Assembly (NCBI RefSeq): GCF_024505045.1
Contig: NZ_JANIBM010000003.1
Coordinates: 186,001 to 250,000 of the forward strand
Reading direction: 5' to 3'
Origin: Methylomonas aurea
Lineage (GTDB): Bacteria > Pseudomonadota > Gammaproteobacteria > Methylococcales > Methylomonadaceae
DNA length: 64,000 bases
Positions 53,135 to 61,572 of the stretch are shown here, one piece after another; position 1 is the first letter of the stretch, and every line of letters begins with the position of its first letter. Made by a program: the position numbers and the translations under genes. Below the pieces are notes generated by a model. It was not told the DNA's origin and did no database searches. It saw nothing but the letters and a program-made list of their open reading frames with translations.

Positions 53135-54340
53135 ATGAAAATACTGCATATTCTTGACCACTCCATTCCATTGCACAGCGGCTATACCTTCCGGACGCGG
53201 GCTATTTTGGAGCAGCAGCGCAAACTGGGCTGGGACACTTACCATGTGACTTCCGCCAAACATCTGGGCGCCGCTACGGATTTGGAAGAGGTTGACGGTT
53301 TGAGTTTTTACCGTTCGGCTAAGCCTCAGGAGTGGATAGCCAATCTCCCGGTTGTTAACCAGTGGGCTATAGTTGAAAGCCTTTATCGGCGTTTGGATCA
53401 AATCATCCCCCAAATCAAGCCTGATGTTTTACATGCCCACTCGCCGGCGTTGAACGGTTTAGCCGCTTTGAGGCTGGCAAAAAAATATCGATTGCCATTA
53501 GTCTACGAATGCAGAGCGTTTTGGGAAGATGCGGCCGTTGATCACGGTACCACGCAAGAAGCTAGCGTCCGCTACCGCTTGACCCGATATCTGGAAACAT
53601 ATGTATTCAAAAACGCCGATGCGGTGACTACAATTTGCGAGGGCCTGCGGGGAGACATCATTGGGCGCGGTATTGCTGCTGACAAAATTACCGTCATTCC
53701 CAATGCCGTGGATCTCGACAAGTTTAGTTGCGGCGAGTCGGCGGATCCAGATCTGCTGCAGCACTTGGGACTGCGCGATAGAATCGTGTTGGGGTTTATC
53801 GGGTCGTTTTATGCTTACGAGGGTCTGCTGTTATTGCTGGACGCGCTGCCGGAGATTGCCAAGCATCAACCGAACGTGCGTTTACTATTGGTAGGTGGTG
53901 GGCCTCAACAAACTCAAATTGCCGAAAAAATTGCGGCGCTCGGTTTACAGGAATGGGTCGTGATGCCGGGACGGGTGTCGCACGATCAAATTCAGAGTTA
54001 TTACAACTTGGTGGATATTTTTATATACCCTCGATTATCGATGCGGTTAACCGATCTTGTTACGCCGTTAAAGCCTTTAGAAGCAATGGCGCAAGGTCGT
54101 GTAGTGATTGCATCTGATGTAGGGGGGCATAAGGAGCTGATTCTAGACAAGGAAACTGGGTACTTGTTTAGAGCTGGAGACAGCGTAGATCTCGCTAAAA
54201 CAGTAATTAACGTAATCAATCTCGGCAATATTGAGAAAATACGTGCAGACGCCAGAAGCTTTGTCGAACAAGAGCGGAGTTGGAGCAAAAGTGTGGCTCG
54301 GTATTCCGAAGTGTATGGCAGATTTTCGGCAAGCAATTAA
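53135..54340 (+). CDS. exosortase A-associated glycosyltransferase (Daro_2409 family)
   Basis: A 401-residue GT-B family 4 glycosyltransferase. The opening MKILHILDHSIPLHSGYTFRTRAIL and PLVYECRAFWEDAAVDHG are distinctive of the TIGR04063 group linked to exosortase A. The donor site reads TPLKPLEAMAQGRVVIASDVGG. It shows that the HPr-rel-A genes are embedded within the exosortase-type locus and not merely next to it. No clear ribosome site is seen before the ATG. Confidence 0.92.
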   Translation: MKILHILDHSIPLHSGYTFRTRAILEQQRKLGWDTYHVTSAKHLGAATDLEEVDGLSFYRSAKPQEWIANLPVVNQWAIVESLYRRLDQIIPQIKPDVLHAHSPALNGLAALRLAKKYRLPLVYECRAFWEDAAVDHGTTQEASVRYRLTRYLETYVFKNADAVTTICEGLRGDIIGRGIAADKITVIPNAVDLDKFSCGESADPDLLQHLGLRDRIVLGFIGSFYAYEGLLLLLDALPEIAKHQPNVRLLLVGGGPQQTQIAEKIAALGLQEWVVMPGRVSHDQIQSYYNLVDIFIYPRLSMRLTDLVTPLKPLEAMAQGRVVIASDVGGHKELILDKETGYLFRAGDSVDLAKTVINVINLGNIEKIRADARSFVEQERSWSKSVARYSEVYGRFSASN

Positions 54341-54459
54341 ATAGGGTTTTACCGTGTTGTCAGATCGCCTGCGGCTACTAGAACCACCTAGAAATGCTAA
54401 TGACGGGTTGCCTTCGACAAAGCTAACCTCTAATCAATCCCTTTTTAACAATTAACAAT

Positions 54460-55533
54460 ATGCACATCGGATTGATAGGACCTCTGCCCCCCCCTTTCGG
54501 AGGGATGGCAAATCAAACAAAGCAATTAAGTGCCTTGCTAATTTCCGAAGGCTTGAAAGTAACAGTGGTCCGGACTAATGCAGATTATCGATGGTCTTGG
54601 GTGTCGAATTTGAAGGGATTAAGGGCCTTGGCGCGCCTGCTACCTTATGTGCTGGAGCTTTGGCGGTTGGCTGGAAACGTAGATTGTATGCATGTCATGG
54701 CGAATTCTGGATGGTCATGGCAGCTTTACGCAGCGCCAGCAATTTGGATTGGATGGATTAGAAAAGTCCCCGTTGTAGTCAATTATCGCGGTGGAGACGC
54801 AGAACGTTATTTCAAGGCCTCAATGCGCTGGGTGGCTCCCTCTCTGAACAGAGCCTCTGAAATTGTGGTCCCATCAATGTTTCTCGTTAATGTGTTCGAC
54901 CTTTTTGGTTTTAAGGCCAAAATCATACCGAATATTATAAATTTAGAACGGTTTAAATTCAGATCTCGCAATATATCTGATGATAGAAATCTTCGGTTGG
55001 TGGTTACACGCAATTTGGAGAAAATATATGGAATTGATACGGCTATACATGCTGTCGCTATTTTGAAATCAACTTTACCTGATGTAAAAATCGTAATAGC
55101 AGGTTCAGGTCCTTTGCGGGATGAATTGGTAGCTTTGACGGAAGCGCTAGAGTTATCCCATAGTGTTGAGTTTGCCGGAAAATTAGAGCCGGAAGATGTC
55201 GCTAAACTCTACTACGAGGCTGATATAATGTTAAATCCGTCTACCGTAGATAATATGCCAAACTCCGTTTTAGAGGCGTTGGCATGCGGTTTACCTGTGG
55301 TTACAACCAATGTTGGCGGAATACCTTTTATTGTCAAAGATAATGAAAGTGCCTTAATTGTTAAACCTAATAATCCCCAAATGCTGGCGGATGCAATACT
55401 CAAATTAGTTAATAATTCTGATTTATACCATAAGCTGGCTGTTAACGGTTTTGCTGTGGCAAAGCAGTATGGGTGGGTCGCGGTCAAGGAGCAATGGCTT
55501 GGATTGTATAAGGAGTTGATAAATGCAGAATGA
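54460..55533 (+). CDS. glycosyltransferase family 4 protein
   Basis: A 357-residue GT-B glycosyltransferase, starting MHIGLIGPLPPPFGGMANQTKQL and with the donor site NPSTVDNMPNSVLEALACGLPVVTTNVGGIPF. It is clearly more AT-rich than the gene that follows, which may point to separate origin. A 119-base gap without a gene precedes it. The stop overlaps the start of the adenylating enzyme gene by 11 bases, so the two are coupled. The sugar is not known. Confidence 0.9.
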   Translation: MHIGLIGPLPPPFGGMANQTKQLSALLISEGLKVTVVRTNADYRWSWVSNLKGLRALARLLPYVLELWRLAGNVDCMHVMANSGWSWQLYAAPAIWIGWIRKVPVVVNYRGGDAERYFKASMRWVAPSLNRASEIVVPSMFLVNVFDLFGFKAKIIPNIINLERFKFRSRNISDDRNLRLVVTRNLEKIYGIDTAIHAVAILKSTLPDVKIVIAGSGPLRDELVALTEALELSHSVEFAGKLEPEDVAKLYYEADIMLNPSTVDNMPNSVLEALACGLPVVTTNVGGIPFIVKDNESALIVKPNNPQMLADAILKLVNNSDLYHKLAVNGFAVAKQYGWVAVKEQWLGLYKELINAE

Positions 55534-56878
55534 TGGCTACACCTGGCTGTGTTCGAACATTATTTTTCCTGTTCATGAGGCTTTTAAAAGACACAATACC
55601 GTTGCACTGAGAAAACAGATGGAGATTAGCCAGTGGCTAACACCTGATAAAATTAAATATCGGCAACTAGAAAGCCTGCGTCGGTTTTTGAATGATGTCA
55701 ATATTCATGTTCCTTATTACCGTCGTTTGTTCGAACGATTAAGTTTTGATGTTACTAATATCAGCAGTACAGACCAGTTAACGAAATTACCCTTATTGAC
55801 CAAGTCGGATATAAGGACTCATTTAGATGAGCTTAAGGCCGACGATGCAATTGGTTTGGCCAGATTCAACACCGGCGGCTCAAGCGGAGAGCCGCTGATT
55901 TTCTATATCGGCAGGCGCCGCGTCAGCCACGACGTCGCCGCTAAGTGGCGGGCAACTCGCTGGTGGGGCGTCGATATCGGCGATCCGGAGGCGGTGATTT
56001 GGGGTTCGCCGATAGAGTTGGGTGCCCAAGATAAAATTCGTCTGGTGCGAGATAAACTGTTACGGACGCATTTAATTCCCGCATTCGAAATGTCGGCGGA
56101 AAAAGTCGACGGTTTCATTCGCCAATTACAGCGTATCAAACCCAAAATGTTGTTCGGTTACCCTTCGGCTTTGGCCCATATTGCCAGCCGCGCCGAACAA
56201 ACCGGAGTGAGGGTGGATGGTTTGGGTGTGAAGGTGGCCTTTGTTACCTCCGAACGACTTTACGATCACCAGCGGGAAAAAATCGAGAGCGTGTTCGGCT
56301 GTCCGGTGGCAAACGGTTACGGCGGCCGCGATGCCGGTTTCATTGCTCACCAGTGTCCACAGGGCGGCATGCATATTACGGCGGAAGATATAATCGTCGA
56401 GATCGTGGATAAAGACGGCAAGCCCTTGCCTAAAGGCGAATTGGGCGAAATCGTCGTTACCCATTTGGCAACCCGCGACTTTCCTTTCATTCGTTACCGT
56501 ACCGGCGACATGGGGATATTGTCCGAGAAAATTTGCGGATGCGGCCGCGGTTTGCCGCTACTGGAAGAGATCCAGGGGCGCACGACCGACTTCGTGGTCG
56601 CGCTCGACGGCACCATACTGCACGGTTTGGCTTTGATCTATGTCCTTCGCGATCTGGAAGGTGTCGAGGCTTTTAAAATTACCCAAGAAAGTCTGGATAA
56701 AACCACGGTACAAATCGTTAAATCCGCCAATTACCGAGAAGATGCTGAGCATAAAATCGTCGCGGAATTTAAAAAACGCCTCGGCCAGGCGGTGACGGTA
56801 AATATTGAATATACCGATTACATTCCCAAAGAGCGGTCCGGCAAATTTCGGTATGTGATCAGCCACGTAAAACCATAA
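55523..56878 (+). CDS. PaaK/CapK-like adenylate-forming enzyme
   Basis: A 451-residue member of the phenylacetate-CoA ligase-like ANL family. The phosphate loop is FNTGGSSGEPLIF, followed by NGYGGRDAGFIAHQCPQGGMH, FIRYRTGDMG and the C-terminal SGKFRY loop; CGCGRG suggests a metal site seen in many PaaK relatives. Within capsule loci such proteins (CapK) are thought to activate an acyl or amino acid group for polymer decoration. The next gene, a synthetase of the asparagine-synthase family, could use a similar substrate. Base composition changes from AT-rich to GC-richer around 55.85 kb within this gene. Confidence 0.87.
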   Translation: MQNDGYTWLCSNIIFPVHEAFKRHNTVALRKQMEISQWLTPDKIKYRQLESLRRFLNDVNIHVPYYRRLFERLSFDVTNISSTDQLTKLPLLTKSDIRTHLDELKADDAIGLARFNTGGSSGEPLIFYIGRRRVSHDVAAKWRATRWWGVDIGDPEAVIWGSPIELGAQDKIRLVRDKLLRTHLIPAFEMSAEKVDGFIRQLQRIKPKMLFGYPSALAHIASRAEQTGVRVDGLGVKVAFVTSERLYDHQREKIESVFGCPVANGYGGRDAGFIAHQCPQGGMHITAEDIIVEIVDKDGKPLPKGELGEIVVTHLATRDFPFIRYRTGDMGILSEKICGCGRGLPLLEEIQGRTTDFVVALDGTILHGLALIYVLRDLEGVEAFKITQESLDKTTVQIVKSANYREDAEHKIVAEFKKRLGQAVTVNIEYTDYIPKERSGKFRYVISHVKP

Positions 56879-56892
56879 TTTCTACAGCAGCT

Positions 56893-58674
56893 ATGACAAA
56901 ATTTGCGGGATGGATGGGGGCAGTTTCCGAAACGGGGGCGGCGATTGCGACACTTGGGCAAATGGCTGGACAGATTCACGGTGATCCGTGTATTGGGTCG
57001 GGTTACGCTTTGCTGGCGGACTCGGCAAATTGCCGGCGAAGCGGCGACGTGTTATTGCTTGCTTTGCAATCGGCATATCCTTCCGACGGATTGGCGTTAT
57101 TGCTTGACGCCTATCTAAGCCAAGGTATCGATGGCTTGCTGCAAAGGCCTGATGTGATCAATTTAGTAGTGATTGATGAGCGGCAACAAAAAGTGTTTTT
57201 GGTAACCGATCCGATTGGACTAAGCCATATTTACTACGCGGAAACCAAAGATAGGCTGGTGTTTGGATCCAGCGCCGATTTCGTCGTGCGCCACCCTTAC
57301 GTGAGCAATGCAATATTGCCGCAGTCGGTTTTCGATTATGTCTATTTCAACCATTGCCCCAGCCCGAACACCATTTACCGGCAGGTTAAAAAATTAGAGG
57401 GCGGACAGTGTTTACGTTACCACAATAGCCAAATTGAAATCGAACGCTACTGGCAGCCCGAGTTTTCTGAAATTGATTGCGACTTACGCCAATCTGGGCG
57501 GGATTTGCAACAATCTTTGATCGAAGCCGTAAAACAGCGGGTCGGTGCCGAAGAGAATACCGGTGCATTTCTGAGTGGCGGCTTGGACAGTTCTAGCGTT
57601 GCCGGAGCGTTAGCGCGAGTATTCCCGGGCAAGGCCAAGACGTTTTCGATGGGATTTCAAGTCGCTGGATACGATGAAATCGAATACGCCAACATTGCGG
57701 TAGCCGCGTTTAATACCCGCTCCCATGTTTATTATGTTACCCCGGAAGATACCGTTAATGCCGTGCCGGCGATTGCAGCATATTATGACGAGCCGTTCGG
57801 CAATTCATCGGCGCTCGCCGCCTATTACTGCGCGAAGCTGGCAAAAGAGAGTGGTGTGAATCGGCTTTTGGCCGGTGACGGCGGGGACGAAATTTTTGCC
57901 GGCAATGAGCGCTATGCCAAGCAGATGTTGTTCGAGGCTTACCATCGCTTCCCGAAGTTTATGGCAAGAGGATTCGAAGGCATGTTGGGTGGCTTGCCCA
58001 ATGCGATCGCCAAGCAGAAAATTCCATTCAAAATAAAAAGATATGTCGAACAGGCCAATGCGCCGATGCCTGATCGCTTGCAAGATTACAATTTCTTGCA
58101 CCGGCATGCCGCTGCTGATATTTTTCAGGCCGACTTTTTGGCCCAAGTCGATTCCACAGCTCCGTTATTTTCCTTACGGGAAAGTTACTGGCGGCCGGCA
58201 AATGCTAGCACTTTGAACCGCATGCTTTATATGGATTGGAAAACGACGCTGCACGATAACGATCTGGTGAAGGTCAATCGGATGTGCGAAATGGCTGGAG
58301 TCGAAGTTTGTTATCCGTTGCTCGACCAACGCATAATCGACTTATCTTGCCGAATTCCGTCGGCCGACAAACTCCGAGGCCAGAAACTGCGCTGGTTTTA
58401 CAAACAGGCAATGGCCGATTTCTTGCCCGAACCCATCATCAATAAATCCAAACACGGTTTCGGATTGCCGTTCGGCATTTGGCTGAAAGACCACGAGCCT
58501 TTGAAACAAATGGCGTACCAAGCCGTTCGCGATTTGGGAAAGCGGGAGTTTTTTCAGCCGGAATTTCTGGAACACGCAATCAAGATGCATCAAAGTGTTC
58601 ACGCGGCTTATTACGGCGAACTGATATGGATACTGATGATGCTGGAGTTTTGGTTTGTCGGGAAAGGCTACTGA
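56893..58674 (+). CDS. asparagine synthase homologue lacking the glutaminase cysteine
   Basis: A 593-residue asparagine-synthase-family protein. The N-terminus reads MTKFAGWMGAV instead of MCGI, and the upstream codons offer no Cys start, so the nucleophile that releases ammonia from glutamine is absent. The HRGPD-type motif is also lost. The synthase half is intact, with PP-loop SGGLDSSS (228-235) and LLAGDGGDEIFAGNERY. Such proteins adenylate a carboxylate and let an amine attack, as in beta-lactam synthetase or lasso-peptide cyclase. The gene ends the polysaccharide/HPr-rel-A block. An amide or lactam on a sugar or peptide is plausible; no product can be named. Confidence 0.88.
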   Translation: MTKFAGWMGAVSETGAAIATLGQMAGQIHGDPCIGSGYALLADSANCRRSGDVLLLALQSAYPSDGLALLLDAYLSQGIDGLLQRPDVINLVVIDERQQKVFLVTDPIGLSHIYYAETKDRLVFGSSADFVVRHPYVSNAILPQSVFDYVYFNHCPSPNTIYRQVKKLEGGQCLRYHNSQIEIERYWQPEFSEIDCDLRQSGRDLQQSLIEAVKQRVGAEENTGAFLSGGLDSSSVAGALARVFPGKAKTFSMGFQVAGYDEIEYANIAVAAFNTRSHVYYVTPEDTVNAVPAIAAYYDEPFGNSSALAAYYCAKLAKESGVNRLLAGDGGDEIFAGNERYAKQMLFEAYHRFPKFMARGFEGMLGGLPNAIAKQKIPFKIKRYVEQANAPMPDRLQDYNFLHRHAAADIFQADFLAQVDSTAPLFSLRESYWRPANASTLNRMLYMDWKTTLHDNDLVKVNRMCEMAGVEVCYPLLDQRIIDLSCRIPSADKLRGQKLRWFYKQAMADFLPEPIINKSKHGFGLPFGIWLKDHEPLKQMAYQAVRDLGKREFFQPEFLEHAIKMHQSVHAAYYGELIWILMMLEFWFVGKGY

Positions 58675-58809
58675 ACAGAAGTTGCAGGGTGACAAAAAAC
58701 GTCAGTTTTGGCCAAGATTCAGATTGTCGTTTGGGTGTGGCAAATAGCGGACGGGGGCAAGTTGCCGTCTTATCGCCCGAGCCCAGCCAAGTCTGCGGCA
58801 TCAATCGAT

Positions 58810-58826
58810 TTGGCACGTAAATTGTA
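58810..58826 (+). promoter_or_regulatory. sigma-54-type promoter of the pilin gene
   Basis: TTGGCACG-TAAA-TTGTA matches the -24/-12 consensus TTGGCACG-N4-TTGCA with the correct spacing and one change (T for C in the -12 GC). It lies 46 bases before the pilin ATG, giving an untranslated leader of roughly 35 bases. Type IVa pilin genes are usually RpoN/PilR dependent. Confidence 0.75.
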
Positions 58827-58872
58827 TTGTTCTTCCCGAGTTTCAATCCCGTTAACTTTTAAGGAAGTTTTT

Positions 58873-59349
58873 ATGAATATGCAATTACAAAAATCACAAC
58901 AAGGTTTTACCTTGATCGAATTAATGATCGTGGTCGCGATCATTGGTATATTGGCTGCAATCGCCATTCCGGCATATCAAGACTACACGGTTAAATCCAA
59001 AGTCTCCGAAGGTCCAAGTTTGGCGTCTCCGGCGTTGACGGCTGGAGGTGTAGCCTGTAGCGAACAGACTTTGGCCAGTGGGCTTACAAACGGCGACATG
59101 GGATTAAGTACTGCAACAGCAATTACCGGTAAATACGTTAGCGCCGTTACCTTCAGCGGTACAAGTGCTACAGGTGCTACGGTAACAATCCAGTACAAAA
59201 AGATTGGTAGTTCGGTTGACTCTAATGCCACTGTAGTTTACCGGGGTATTTGCACTCCGGGAACAGGCATGGCTTGGTACACCACTACAACGCCGACCTC
59301 GACCACTTTCAATGGTACGGTTTCAGCTAAGTATCAGCCTAAGTCTTAA
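58873..59349 (+). CDS. pilA: type IV major pilin
   Basis: A 158-residue prepilin. The ATG at 58873 follows AAGGAAG; an upstream open frame is not coding. The leader [11 protein letters not shown] ends in the prepilin peptidase site G11|F12, followed by [24 protein letters not shown] with Glu5 of the mature protein. The globular part is Thr/Ser-rich, with two cysteines (C62 and C127) that can form a disulfide, and it ends in Ser (KYQPKS). It is exported and polymerised into pili by a type IV machine encoded elsewhere. A sigma-54-type promoter and a strong terminator frame the gene, so it is monocistronic. Confidence 0.95.
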   Translation: MNMQLQKSQQGFTLIELMIVVAIIGILAAIAIPAYQDYTVKSKVSEGPSLASPALTAGGVACSEQTLASGLTNGDMGLSTATAITGKYVSAVTFSGTSATGATVTIQYKKIGSSVDSNATVVYRGICTPGTGMAWYTTTTPTSTTFNGTVSAKYQPKS

Positions 59350-59350
59350 T

Positions 59351-59370
59351 CGATTTAATTCGATTTAATT
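59351..59370. repeat. tandem duplication of a 10-base unit after pilA
   Basis: CGATTTAATT occurs twice without gap directly between the pilA stop codon and the terminator hairpin. It is too short to be a mobile element and may be slippage. Confidence 0.8.
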
Positions 59371-59373
59371 TGT

Positions 59374-59397
59374 AAAGGGGGCATTGCCCCCTTTTTT
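59374..59397 (+). terminator. Rho-independent terminator of pilA
   Basis: AAAGGGGGC and GCCCCCTTT pair perfectly around an ATT loop and run into a TTTTTT tract. It lies 25 bases after the pilA stop. Confidence 0.92.
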
Positions 59398-59437
59398 ATT
59401 TTTCAAAGGTTTTGCAAGTTATAATCGCTGAATTTAA

Positions 59438-61468
59438 ATGAAAGCTTCATTTCAGAGTGATCGGGAAAATATTATTTTATGCATTATGTTGTCATTTGCT
59501 TTAATGGCGGCGGTTTTTGTGGTTTATCTGCCGGGTAAGGATGGCCCCTTTTTGGCAGATGACTTCCCCAATATTCTAGACAACAGTGGCATACAATTAC
59601 ATAGCCTTAGTCTTAATGAGTTGAGTGCTGCTTGGAGCGCAAATAATAGCAGTGGGCCACTGAAGAGGCCTGTGGCTAGCTTGAGTTTTGCACTCAACTA
59701 TTATTTCTCCGATCAGAAGTTTAATCCGATTCCCTTCAGGCTAACTAATATTGCAATTCATGCAGTGAACGGTATTTTGCTGTTCTTTTGCGTTCTGTTT
59801 TTGATTCGCGCATACGATAAATCTGCTCCTGCCAAAATAATAGCGTTCTGGAGTGCGTTAATCTGGTCGTTGCATCCCTTACAATTAACTTCAGTGTTAT
59901 ACGTTGTGCAACGTATGAATAGTTTGGCTTGTCTTTTCATGCTGGTGGGATTTCTTGTGTTTTTGAAAGGCAGGATGAGTCTGAACAAGCCGACTGGTTA
60001 TATCCTTATGTGGGGAGGGGCAATAGGCGGAACTATTTTGGGAGGGTTATGTAAGGAGAATGCACTCTTGTTGCCGCTTCTTATTTTTATTAGTGAAGTA
60101 ACTTTGTTGCCCTCCATTGATTGTAGGAAAACGCGATTACGACTGTTAATCTATTATTCTATTATTGCCATTATCCCTGTTCTGATATTAATTGGATACT
60201 ATACATTTTTTCCAAAATATCTTTTGCAAGGTTATACGGTTCGGAATTTCAATTTGATAGAGCGACTGCTGACCGAAGCTAGGGTCTTGTTTTATTACCT
60301 TAGGTTGCTGTTTTATCCTGATAATACCGAATTAAGTTTGGCGCATGATGATTTTTTGATTAGTAGAGGTTTGTTTTTGCCAAAAACCACTTTTTTTGCA
60401 GTGGTTTGTGTGTTTTTTTTAATTGGTGTTGCGATAAATAGTAATGTGAGAAAAAAATATGCATTTGCTAGTTTTTCGATTTTGTGGTTTCTTGTTGGGC
60501 ATTTAATGGAATCCACTGTTTTTCCGCTTGAGCTAGTGTACGAACATCGTAATTATCTTCCTAGTATTGGCGTTATCATTGGTTTTGTTTTTCTGTCTTA
60601 TAAAACGCTTGAAGCTCGAGCCAGTAAACTGATGGTGAACAGTTTTTATATTTCTATTGCTATTAGCGTGGCTTTCGTAACATATGCACGGGCCGCTGTG
60701 TGGTCAAACACAAATAGCTTTACTTATTTTGAGGTTAGAAATCATCCCGAGTCGATGCGTGCTAATAGTGCATATGCAAAGAATCTTGAACTAAGAGTTG
60801 GCGCTAACCCCGAAAGTTATAGCCACTTAATAAAAGCATCTCAACTCGATATGTTTGAGGTGTCTACATTAATTGATATGTTTATCGAGCTTAATAGCTT
60901 TATCCATTCTCTGGATATCCCTCAAGTAAATGAAAATGTTGTTTTGCCCAGTCGTTACGATGATCCGTTAGTACTCGAGAAAAACTATATCGAGTCTTTA
61001 ATGCAATTGGTTAACGATGAAATAATGAGACGGCTGGCCGATAAGACTTTTTCTCTGCGGACCATGACTTCAATCCGTTCGGCAGCGAATTGCGTAATAG
61101 ATCAACACCATATGTGCCAGGGAATCGGTCCCAGTGTGTTGCAATGGATTGCCGGGGCAATTAACCAACCCGGATTTTCTCATGTGCCGATGATGTATCT
61201 GATTCAAGCCAAGATTAATTTCTTCTTAGGGAACCAGGAACAGGCCTGGGATGGCTTGAATCAGGCTATTTCACTGTATCCAACTTGGATGTATCTGCGT
61301 GCTGAGAAAGCACATTTGTATGTTGTTCTGAACGATTTCGAAAAGGCGGAGCAAACTTTGCAGGAGGCTGAAGCCTTGGGTGTGGCTACTGGGCATGATC
61401 TGAAGGAATTTCAGAAACTTAGAGATGTCATGTCAAGCCTGAAGGCGGGGAATGGGGTTGGCAACTGA
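59438..61468 (+). CDS. GT-C-like membrane glycosyltransferase with C-terminal TPR region
   Basis: A 676-residue integral membrane protein with about ten helices in the first 430 residues, then a soluble region of TPR-like helices (ending EKAHLYVVLNDFEKAEQTLQEAEAL). The acidic pair in the first periplasmic loop (FLADDFPNI) and the segments YVVQRMNSLACLFML and CKENALLLPLLIFISE match the GT-C/TMTC-type mannosyltransferase layout. Its place directly after pilA resembles that of pilin O-glycosyltransferase genes. An O-antigen-polymerase-like role is the alternative. The gene is AT-rich compared with its neighbours. Start ATG at 59438, after the pilA terminator, so it needs its own promoter. Confidence 0.75.
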   Translation: MKASFQSDRENIILCIMLSFALMAAVFVVYLPGKDGPFLADDFPNILDNSGIQLHSLSLNELSAAWSANNSSGPLKRPVASLSFALNYYFSDQKFNPIPFRLTNIAIHAVNGILLFFCVLFLIRAYDKSAPAKIIAFWSALIWSLHPLQLTSVLYVVQRMNSLACLFMLVGFLVFLKGRMSLNKPTGYILMWGGAIGGTILGGLCKENALLLPLLIFISEVTLLPSIDCRKTRLRLLIYYSIIAIIPVLILIGYYTFFPKYLLQGYTVRNFNLIERLLTEARVLFYYLRLLFYPDNTELSLAHDDFLISRGLFLPKTTFFAVVCVFFLIGVAINSNVRKKYAFASFSILWFLVGHLMESTVFPLELVYEHRNYLPSIGVIIGFVFLSYKTLEARASKLMVNSFYISIAISVAFVTYARAAVWSNTNSFTYFEVRNHPESMRANSAYAKNLELRVGANPESYSHLIKASQLDMFEVSTLIDMFIELNSFIHSLDIPQVNENVVLPSRYDDPLVLEKNYIESLMQLVNDEIMRRLADKTFSLRTMTSIRSAANCVIDQHHMCQGIGPSVLQWIAGAINQPGFSHVPMMYLIQAKINFFLGNQEQAWDGLNQAISLYPTWMYLRAEKAHLYVVLNDFEKAEQTLQEAEALGVATGHDLKEFQKLRDVMSSLKAGNGVGN

Positions 61469-61572
61469 TGATGGGTCAAGCAGTGTACAATAATGGCTGT
61501 ACTTGGCTCGATGCATCATTATTGTTAGATGCGATTTCAGTGGAGTCAAAGCCAACATAAAGATCTGGGATC

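Noticed and set aside
54413-54430. Partial resemblance to the intergenic repeat at 7263-7287
   Set aside because: Only about a dozen bases match (CCTTCGACAA) and the palindrome is not kept.
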